A DNA stretch of 10,092 bases from an uncultured Chitinophagaceae bacterium (lineage in GTDB: Bacteria > Bacteroidota > Bacteroidia > Chitinophagales > Chitinophagaceae): NCBI GenBank assembly GCA_937907395.1, contig CALCII010000007.1, forward strand, positions 1 through 10,092, written 5' to 3'. The first letter of the stretch is position 1; each line of letters starts with the position of its first letter. The position numbers and the translations under genes were made by a program. The notes under the pieces were generated by a model, which saw nothing but the letters and a program-made list of their open reading frames with translations, was not told where the DNA came from and searched no databases. Of this stretch, positions 4,687 through 10,092 are shown piece after piece.

Positions 4687-4989
4687 TTATGAGCTTGGGA
4701 GTTTTTCAGGTTTCTTGCAACTACTTTTTGAAAGCAGGTACATCCCCCACCATCCAGCCGTTGCCTAAGGAAGAGATGTAATCATACCCGGAAAGTATCA
4801 GTATGGTTCATTCGTGAGGAGCGGAAAGATAAAATGTGCCAACTCAATAATTCCGATTGAAGCAAAAAATGTCCATGCGAGGTAATAGCCAAAATCATAG
4901 CCACGCTTCACAAGGTATGGTATCAGAAGCCATCCGCCAATCGGCAAAATCAATAGCGTAATCACCAAAAGCGCAGTTGAAAGCTTCCC
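4687..4989 (-). pseudogene. Relic of a small integral membrane protein with two in-frame nonsense codons
   Basis: Read from 4989 downward, the frame gives about 63 residues: a hydrophobic helix (ALLVITLLILPIGGWLLIPY), then VKRGYDFGYYLAW, then FASIGIIELAHFIFPLLTNEPY. TGA (4798-4800) follows. After it the same frame continues YFPGM...LP, then TAG (4765-4767), then AGWWGMYLLSK and a hydrophilic tail, to TAA at 4687-4689. The hydrophobic pattern and the W/G/Y-rich ending continue smoothly through both stops, so this looks like one gene of about 100 codons broken by point mutations (for example GGA to TGA). No start codon survives: the frame runs up into the ligase fragment, separated only by TGA 4990-4992. 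I recall similar small four-helix proteins near metal-resistance genes, but I cannot name the family. Too short for the usual ORF threshold. Confidence 0.65.
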
Positions 4990-5538
4990 TCAGTTAGTAA
5001 TGTTTAAAACTAAAGAATGCCAATCGAGAGCCATTCTTGGTTTTTGTCCAAAGTGTAAGGAAATATTTTGTGCGGCACCTGACCGGACTGCTGTGAAAAA
5101 GAACTTAAACCATTCTTTTTGGCTAAGGATGAAGATGCCCTTTACCCCTGTAGTGCCACCTGTTGCCCATGCAAAGTACTTACCTTGAAAAAGACCTAAA
5201 CCTTTCAAGTTATCTAAAAAGTTCTCTTCATCTTTTAGATGCAAAGACCTGTCCGTAACAATTTCATCCCACGATTGCATCAACTGCTTTTTGGTAAGAA
5301 TTGGCAATTCATTCAATGGACTGTTTTCATGCCCCTGATGAAACTTTTTGTAAAATGGTGAATTGCTGTAAGCAAAGTCACGCAGCTTACGAAGCCCTTT
5401 TTCCTGATACTCTAATATTTTTTCCTTGCTCCATTTTTCGTGAGGGCGCAACTTCCGTCCCTGCCAAAATATTTTCAGCAATTGAAAAAAGCTAAGACGT
5501 CTGTATTTAGCCCCAGATGATTGTTTTGTGTTTGCCAA
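4990..5538 (-). pseudogene. N-terminal fragment of a phenylacetate-CoA-ligase-like (PaaK/CoF synthetase family) protein
   Basis: 182 codons. Residues 14-110 (SFFQLLKIFWQGRKL, then SNSPFYKKFHQG, then LPILTKKQLMQSWDEIVTD) and the glycine-rich nucleotide-binding loop ATGGTTGVKGIF (125-136) match the start of adenylate-forming phenylacetate-CoA-ligase-like proteins. These are normally about 430-450 residues. Here the protein stops soon after the loop, so the rest of the adenylation domain is absent. The reading frame begins with TTG (5536-5538), 12 nt after the stop of the P1B ATPase and in the same frame as it. No ATG is available, so the native start has probably been lost. At the other end it runs in frame into the membrane-protein relic. 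It is a fragment caught between two rearrangement joints, and expression as a useful protein is unlikely. Confidence 0.7.
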
Positions 5539-5550
5539 AGTGAGTTTATC

Positions 5551-7551
5551 TTAAAATTTCATTCGTTGAATCCTTACTGCATTTAATATTGCCAGCATAG
5601 CTACTCCCACATCGGCGAATACAGCTTCCCACATAGTTGCAAGACCACCTGCTCCAAGAATCAGCACAATTAATTTAACACCGAAAGCTAACCCGATATT
5701 TTGCCAGACAATTTTTGTGGTTGCTTTACCAATTTGTATGGCAGTAGCAATTTTGGATGGATGGTCAGTTTGTATAATCACATCTGCTGTCTCAATAGCA
5801 GCATCGCTGCCGAGGCCGCCCATTGCAATTCCCACATCGCTTAAAGCAAGTACGGGTGCATCATTAATACCATCGCCTACAAAAGCCACTACATTCATTT
5901 TATCATGTTTAAGGGCTTCTACTTTTTGTACTTTATTTTCAGGCAACAGGTCGCCGTAGGCTTTGTCAATACCCAAATACTTTGCTACTTTATTTACAAC
6001 GGCCTGTTTATCGCCGCTAAGCATGGTTGTTTTTACATTCAGTTTGTGCAAGGCATCTACTGCTTGTTTACTATCCTCTTTTATTTCATCAGCTATGGTT
6101 AAGTAGCCAGCCAGTTTTCTGTCAATTGCCACTATTACAATCGTATCCACTATTGTTCTTAATCCATCATTCACCGGCACTTTCATCATATCCATCAACT
6201 TCACATTACCTGCCAGCACTTCCTTTCCATTCACTTCTCCTTTTAAACCGTGGCCGCTGATTTCTTCCAATGCGTCTACCTGAACACGACCAATACTATT
6301 TCCCGCATATTCAACAACAGCTTTTGCAACAGGATGGGTTGATTTAGCCTCCAGTGCTGCAGCAAGCGGCAACCATTCATCTTTGGGGATGTCATAACTC
6401 TCCACTTCCTGCACTTTAAAAACAGCTTTGGTAAGTGTTCCTGTTTTATCCATTACCACCTGGTTTATTTTTGTCATTAAATCAAGATAGTTGGAGCCTT
6501 TGAATAAAATACCACTCCTTGATGCTGCGCCAATACCTCCAAAATATCCTAATGGAATAGAAATTACCAATGCACAGGGGCAACTGATTACTAAGAATAT
6601 TAAGGCCCTGTACAGCCAGGTATTGAATACGTAGTTATCTACAAATAACCAGGGGATAAGTGTGATGCCAATAGCAAGAAACACAACAATGGGGGTGTAT
6701 ATTCTTGCAAACTTGCGGATGAATTGTTCGGTTTTTGCCTTTCTTGTTGTAGCGTCTTGTACAAGGGTCAATATTCTTGCAAGCGAAGAATCATTAAATA
6801 GCTTTGTCACTTTTAACTCTACTACTTTTTCCTGGTTAATCATTCCTGCCAGTACTGTTTCCCCTTTGGTAAAAGTGGAAGGTTTACTTTCACCGGTTAA
6901 TGCTGAAGTATTAAATGAACTACCCTCGCTTAACATTTCACCATCCAGGGGAACTCGTTCACCAACTTTTATCTGGATGGTTTCGCCAACTTTTACACTC
7001 TCAGGCGGAAGATTAACATAAATGCCATTTCTTAACACATCGGCGCTGTCTGGCCTTACATCCAGCAAGGCTTTAATACTTCTTTTGGCACGGTTAACAG
7101 CGGCATCCTGGAATAATTCTCCCACTGCATAGAAAAGCATTACTGCAACACCTTCTGGATACTCACCAATATAAAATGCTCCGATGGTGGCCACACTCAT
7201 CAGGAAAAATTCCGTAAATACATCACCCTTAATAGCTGTTTTTATTCCTCTTACCACTACTGGTAAACCTACAGGCAGGTATGCTGCGATGTACCATGCA
7301 AGACGAACCCAACCTGAAAACCATGACGGTGTTGGCTTTATCCAATTATCCAAAGCAATACCCAGCATTAAAAGTGTAAAACTGGCTATTGCAGGCAACC
7401 AGGGTTTTATTCCCTGTCCTTCCTCTTCATCATGATTATGCCCGTCGTCATTACTAGGCATGGTCACCACTTTTGTTTCGTTTAATTTTCCATCCAGGTC
7501 GCAGCAGGCTTCCTGCTCTGCAATTTTTGTTTCATCATGTTTATGTGCCAT
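5551..7551 (-). CDS. P1B-type heavy-metal ATPase (Zn2+/Cd2+/Pb2+ exporter, ZntA/CadA class)
   Basis: 666 residues from the ATG at 7549-7551. An upstream in-frame ATG (7584) would overlap the preceding gene by 23 nt and add an odd 11-residue extension, so I chose the internal start, which leaves a 10-nt gap. All P-type landmarks are present: TGES (219-222, dephosphorylation), CPC (324-326, metal site in the membrane), DKTGT (368-372, phosphorylated Asp), HP (406-407, ATP binding) and GDGINDAP (559-566, hinge). The final helix contains ADVG, where the Zn/Cd/Pb class (P1B-2) has its extra aspartate ligand. There is no HMA domain with CxxC at the N-terminus. A short tail carries HKH (3-5), a CC pair (16-17) and GHNHDEEE (about 37-44), which probably serves as the soluble metal-binding region. 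It pumps metal from cytoplasm to periplasm, feeding the RND exporter encoded upstream. Confidence 0.93.
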   Translation of the reverse strand: MAHKHDETKIAEQEACCDLDGKLNETKVVTMPSNDDGHNHDEEEGQGIKPWLPAIASFTLLMLGIALDNWIKPTPSWFSGWVRLAWYIAAYLPVGLPVVVRGIKTAIKGDVFTEFFLMSVATIGAFYIGEYPEGVAVMLFYAVGELFQDAAVNRAKRSIKALLDVRPDSADVLRNGIYVNLPPESVKVGETIQIKVGERVPLDGEMLSEGSSFNTSALTGESKPSTFTKGETVLAGMINQEKVVELKVTKLFNDSSLARILTLVQDATTRKAKTEQFIRKFARIYTPIVVFLAIGITLIPWLFVDNYVFNTWLYRALIFLVISCPCALVISIPLGYFGGIGAASRSGILFKGSNYLDLMTKINQVVMDKTGTLTKAVFKVQEVESYDIPKDEWLPLAAALEAKSTHPVAKAVVEYAGNSIGRVQVDALEEISGHGLKGEVNGKEVLAGNVKLMDMMKVPVNDGLRTIVDTIVIVAIDRKLAGYLTIADEIKEDSKQAVDALHKLNVKTTMLSGDKQAVVNKVAKYLGIDKAYGDLLPENKVQKVEALKHDKMNVVAFVGDGINDAPVLALSDVGIAMGGLGSDAAIETADVIIQTDHPSKIATAIQIGKATTKIVWQNIGLAFGVKLIVLILGAGGLATMWEAVFADVGVAMLAILNAVRIQRMKF

Positions 7552-7561
7552 AACGCTTTGT

Positions 7562-8179
7562 TTAATGTAAAAAAAATGTAACAATGCCTACTATAATTAA
7601 TACCATTCCGGTAATTCGTTTTTCGTTGTGCTCAATAAATTGTGAGTTCATCATCTGCACTCCTTTAAATGCAAGCATTACAAGACTAATGATTCCAGTA
7701 ATGCTGATTACTGCATACACCAAAGCCAGCAGCAAAATATCATCCCACCCGTAGGCGCCTGCGGCAAGAAAAAGACTTTCCACTTCCAAGCAGGGAGATA
7801 AAAACATGGTAGCTGCAAAAATCAACACCCATTTGGTTTTCGATTTTTTATATTGCTGTACATCCTTATTGGCTGCATGGTGATGATGTGGTAGGTTTAC
7901 AGTAAAATAGATCAATCCGAATATTATCAATAGCACCGGTGCAATCACATGTACATATCCTTCGTATTGATGTGCCAGTTTTGAACCAATCATTCCCAAA
8001 GCAAAACCAATAATAACAGTGCCCAGCACATGTGCAGATGCTGTGATGGAAGCCACCAGCATCAATTCATACTTTTCCCATTTCTCCGACCGGGCAATTG
8101 CTACCAAGGGCAACCAGTGGTTAGGGATAAGGGCATGAGTAATGCCTAATAATATGGTGCCTGTTATTATACTATACAT
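7562..8179 (-). CDS. Predicted six-helix membrane transporter with His-rich loop (possible metal exporter)
   Basis: 205 residues. Hydrophobic segments lie at about 3-25, 40-65, 75-95, 116-140, 146-172 and 188-204. A cytoplasmic or periplasmic loop at 96-115 begins PHHHH (97-101) and is Lys-rich. H15 and H21 in the first helix region (GITHALIPNHW), H50, and an SPCLE motif (128-132) are candidate metal ligands. The pattern is reminiscent of the NicO/RcnA and CcdA-LysE-type exporter superfamilies, but I cannot place it with certainty. It lies 10 nt upstream of the P1B ATPase and 38 nt downstream of the MgtC-like gene, so co-transcription with metal-efflux genes is likely. A role in moving Zn, Cd, Co or Ni is inferred from context and histidines. 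Confidence 0.75.
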   Translation of the reverse strand: MYSIITGTILLGITHALIPNHWLPLVAIARSEKWEKYELMLVASITASAHVLGTVIIGFALGMIGSKLAHQYEGYVHVIAPVLLIIFGLIYFTVNLPHHHHAANKDVQQYKKSKTKWVLIFAATMFLSPCLEVESLFLAAGAYGWDDILLLALVYAVISITGIISLVMLAFKGVQMMNSQFIEHNEKRITGMVLIIVGIVTFFLH

Positions 8180-8184
8180 GTCAC

Positions 8185-8196
8185 AATAACGTTATT
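8185..8196. promoter_or_regulatory. 12-bp palindrome AATAACGTTATT just upstream of the His-loop membrane protein gene
   Basis: A perfect palindrome lies in the 38-nt gap between two minus-strand genes, 5 nt before the ATG. It may be an operator, or simply AT-rich leader sequence. No regulator gene is present in the window, so its significance is uncertain. Confidence 0.3.
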
Positions 8197-8217
8197 ATAC
8201 AATTTAATTTTAAACAA

Positions 8218-8685
8218 TTAATCAGCGTTGTCTTTTTCGTTATGCTTATTTATCATTTTCTTCTTCCATTCTATATACCAATGCTGGTGATGTAATGAAA
8301 GCAGAAAATACAATGCAATTGCCCCAACAATTGCGATAATGAACATGTTGAGGCCTACTGCCACACCAACTGCTGCGGTACACCAAACAGTGGCTGCTGT
8401 TGTTAACCCATGCGATGTTCCGGCACTGCTGTTTCGATATATGATACCAGCCCCCAGGAACCCTACTCCTGTAACAATATTAGCTGTCACTCTTGATACA
8501 GCGGCTACATCGCTTACAAGATGTGCCGCAACAGCAGTAAATAACGTAGCTCCGATACAAACGGCGGCATAGGTTCTTATACCGGCATCCCGGCCATGCT
8601 TTTCCCTGTCAAGACCGATAAAAGCACCAAGCAGAAATGAGATGACAAGTTTGGCAACAATAATTAACTCAATTTGTATATCCAT
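8218..8685 (-). CDS. MgtC/SapB-family membrane protein
   Basis: 155 residues, about five hydrophobic segments. The MgtC/SapB signature is clear: GAFIGLDREKHGRDAGIRT (20-38), GVGFLGAGIIYR (73-84) and GLTTAATVW (93-101). Only the membrane domain is present; the C-terminal ACT-like domain of virulence MgtC is missing, as in many short SapB-type members. The C-terminus is His- and Lys-rich (LHHQHWYIEWKKK, 131-143). In other bacteria the family is linked to growth in low Mg2+, F1Fo-ATPase control and acid stress, with no agreed biochemical activity. Here it lies between an RND adaptor and the P1B ATPase on the same strand, which suggests a role in metal homeostasis (inference). The ATG at 8683-8685 is the natural start. 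A large hairpin separates it from the upstream gene. Confidence 0.88.
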   Translation of the reverse strand: MDIQIELIIVAKLVISFLLGAFIGLDREKHGRDAGIRTYAAVCIGATLFTAVAAHLVSDVAAVSRVTANIVTGVGFLGAGIIYRNSSAGTSHGLTTAATVWCTAAVGVAVGLNMFIIAIVGAIALYFLLSLHHQHWYIEWKKKMINKHNEKDNAD

Positions 8686-8712
8686 ACTGTATTTATTATT
8701 ATCTAATTATTG

Positions 8713-8786
8713 GTGGGTACGGAAACCCTGCCACTCAAGGTTTTCCATTTTTAAAACGGGACAAACAAGGCAGGGCTCCGACCCAT
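8713..8786. repeat. Large imperfect hairpin between the adaptor and MgtC-like genes (REP-like)
   Basis: The arms 8715-8732 and 8769-8784 pair over about 16 bp, with two single-nucleotide bulges, as GGGT, CGGA and CCCTGCC blocks against their complements. T-A and G-T pairs extend the stem outward. The 36-nt loop contains a second small stem (GTTTT/AAAAC). It begins 7 nt after the adaptor stop codon in the direction of transcription. No T-run follows, so it is not a standard terminator. Candidates are a repetitive extragenic palindrome of the IS200-like (RAYT) type, a transcript-processing or stabilising hairpin, or a metal-responsive leader of the MgtC-like gene. Confidence 0.7.
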
Positions 8787-8793
8787 GTAAAAT

Positions 8794-10008
8794 CTATTCT
8801 TCCTCTTCCACATTATTCATTTTCGACAATAAATCATAAGCTCCATTTACTACTACTTTGCTATTCCTGTCAAAACCTTCGGGCAAAATCACTTCGGTAT
8901 AACCATTTTCCGAAATATCAGTGGTTACTTCAATTCTTTTGAAAGCAATATGTTTTTCAACAGTTGCATTTTTATCAGCATCATCTGGCTTTTTTTCCTC
9001 TTTCATTTCTTCTGATGCAATAAAAATGTATGACTTGCCTGCCGATTGTACAATCGCCTTATCAGGCAGAGCAGTAGTGGTAGCAACACCAGTTTCGACT
9101 ATTGCTTTCAGGTACATGCCAGGTAATAGGTTTTTATCTTCCTGCAACAAATGACCATGTACCCGAACCGTTCGCTCAGCACTGATTTCACGGCCAATCA
9201 AATGCACTTCTGCAAATCGTTCCTTTGTTTCATTATTCAACACAAAACGAATTTTTTGGCCGATTTTTAATTTCGGAACATCCTTTTCAAAAATGATAAG
9301 CTCTGCATGAAGGTGGCGGGTATCTACAATTTCAAATAGCTCCTGGTTAGCGTTTACAAACTTGCCTATGTTCACCAATACCTTAGTAACATAGCCTGTT
9401 ATAGGAGCATAAATATTTGCCCTGCCGGAGATGTTTCCCGGATTGATTTTATCAGGATTAATATTGATGAGTTGCAGCTTTGATTTTAAACCCTGCACCC
9501 TTGCCATCATACTATTGTATTCGCTGCTGGCTTTTTGCACTGTTTTTTTTGCATTTACATTTTCTTTTGCCAGTTCCTGTTGCCGTTCTAATTCTTCTTT
9601 CAGGTAAACCAACTGGCTTTTATAGTCCAGGTAATCTTGCTGAAGCTGGATAAATTCAGGGTTTTCGAGTACGGCTATTACTTCGCCTTTTACTACTGGT
9701 TTACCTTGCAGCAAATCAGTACTTTTTAACGTACCTCCATAGGGAGAAGAAACCGTTAATAACTGTTGTGGGGGAACATCCAGTATTCCTGATGCCCTGA
9801 TAACACTGCTGAGGTTTTTTTCTTCTACAGCGCCATACTGTATGTTGACTGTTTTAAACTGGTCTTCCGACAGGTCCACCATATCTGCTTCTTCAGTTTT
9901 TGTTTCTTCTGCCGGGGCAGTTTCAGCACTTCCTTTGGAAGAGCAGGATGAAAGCCACACAATGGCAGCAGTGAGTATAATAAGTGAACTTAAAAATTTC
10001 TGTTTCAT
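8794..10008 (-). CDS. RND efflux periplasmic adaptor (membrane fusion) lipoprotein, CzcB/CusB type
   Basis: 404 residues. A lipoprotein signal peptide with lipobox LSSC puts the acylated Cys at 22. An acidic linker follows (30-45), then the usual adaptor order: lipoyl half (about 65-115), helical hairpin or coiled coil (116-180, LDYKSQLVYLKEELERQQEL), second lipoyl half (195-230, IYAPITGYVTKVLVNIGKFV), beta-barrel (232-310) and membrane-proximal domain (311-395). A charged insert, EEMKEEKKPDDADK, lies at 333-346, and the protein ends EEEE. It bridges an inner-membrane RND pump and an outer-membrane channel for periplasmic metal export; the cation is not determinable, with Zn/Cd/Co or Cu/Ag as candidates. 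The gene directly upstream ends like an efflux channel, 25 nt before this ATG, as expected for a czc/cus operon. Confidence 0.9.
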   Translation of the reverse strand: MKQKFLSSLIILTAAIVWLSSCSSKGSAETAPAEETKTEEADMVDLSEDQFKTVNIQYGAVEEKNLSSVIRASGILDVPPQQLLTVSSPYGGTLKSTDLLQGKPVVKGEVIAVLENPEFIQLQQDYLDYKSQLVYLKEELERQQELAKENVNAKKTVQKASSEYNSMMARVQGLKSKLQLININPDKINPGNISGRANIYAPITGYVTKVLVNIGKFVNANQELFEIVDTRHLHAELIIFEKDVPKLKIGQKIRFVLNNETKERFAEVHLIGREISAERTVRVHGHLLQEDKNLLPGMYLKAIVETGVATTTALPDKAIVQSAGKSYIFIASEEMKEEKKPDDADKNATVEKHIAFKRIEVTTDISENGYTEVILPEGFDRNSKVVVNGAYDLLSKMNNVEEEE

Positions 10009-10033
10009 AATATTATTGTTTAGCCCGTTTTAA

Positions 10034-10090
10034 TTAGTTGATGCCGCCGATAAATTCGATAGCAATAACGGTTTGATTGTATTGGTTTAA
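10034..10090 (-). CDS. C-terminal end of an outer-membrane efflux protein or TolC-fused RND pump, partial
   Basis: Only 18 codons are in the window: LNQYNQTVIAIEFIGGIN and TAA at 10034-10036. The pattern of an Asn/Tyr-rich helix end followed by a hydrophobic stretch with a Glu is typical of the last helix of TolC-family outer-membrane factors. In Bacteroidetes that helix can also be the tail of a CzcA/CusA pump fused to a TolC-like domain. The position immediately upstream of an RND adaptor supports this. It is too short to choose between the two. Confidence 0.55.
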   Translation of the reverse strand, partial: LNQYNQTVIAIEFIGGIN

Positions 10091-10092
10091 AA

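Noticed and set aside
7552..7584. Earlier ATG for the P1B ATPase
   Set aside because: It overlaps the end of the upstream membrane-protein gene and adds an implausible hydrophobic MLHFFYIKQSV. The ATG at 7551, which gives MAHKHDE, fits operon spacing better.
8713..8786. Known riboswitch (cobalamin, NiCo, Mn or Mg type)
   Set aside because: I could not match the conserved core sequences of those classes. Only a long stem with a small inner stem is evident.
1..10092. CRISPR array, tRNA or rRNA genes, complete insertion sequence, or a known defence system
   Set aside because: No regularly spaced repeats, no tRNA-like cloverleaf, and no transposase, integrase or defence signature genes were seen on either strand. 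The lone SNase and P-loop NTPase are not enough to call a system.

Overview
The window looks like chromosomal accessory DNA from a Bacteroidetes (Bacteroidota) bacterium, probably near Chitinophagaceae/Sphingobacteriales. This rests on the SusC-like outer-membrane C-terminus at the left edge, the AT-rich leaders without Shine-Dalgarno sequences, the MARQTG-type orphan protein family, and the organisation of the metal-efflux genes. The assignment is inferred from protein style, not from a marker gene.

Left part (1-2740): the 3' end of a TonB-dependent receptor-like gene (+) is followed by a minus-strand staphylococcal-nuclease-like gene. A divergent plus-strand gene of unknown function ends at a clear intrinsic terminator. 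Next come a minus-strand DUF6943-like gene and a small plus-strand hypothetical gene. Small genes of this kind are common cargo of Bacteroidetes integrative elements, but no integrase, relaxase or tra gene is visible.

Middle (about 2190-3730): roughly 1.3 kb without a convincing gene, apart from the 71-codon ORF at 2523. It is GC-richer than its surroundings and unusually rich in structure. It holds nested inverted repeats (2295-2414, 2866-2952, 3275-3379, 3442-3561, 3595-3634), a pair of 18-nt inverted repeats bounding 2765-3176, a purine-rich tract of short degenerate repeats, a canonical G-quadruplex motif, and short words repeated across the block. It may be a large structured RNA, a transfer or replication locus, or a non-autonomous mobile element. 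The sequence does not decide between these.

Right part (3768-10092, all minus strand): a heavy-metal resistance cluster, read from the right edge leftwards. In order it has the tail of an outer-membrane efflux component (or TolC-fused RND pump), an RND periplasmic adaptor lipoprotein, a large hairpin, an MgtC/SapB membrane protein, a six-helix membrane protein with a His-rich loop, and a full Zn/Cd/Pb-type P1B ATPase. Together these would move divalent metal from the cytoplasm (P1B ATPase, possibly the His-loop protein) and from the periplasm (RND system) out of the cell. Downstream the cluster has decayed and been reshuffled. It contains an N-terminal fragment of a phenylacetate-CoA-ligase-like gene, a small membrane-protein relic with two in-frame nonsense codons, an intact P-loop NTPase gene, and a second P1B-ATPase gene reduced to its last ~120 codons. 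That last reading frame is still open and starts in a TGATG overlap with the NTPase stop codon.
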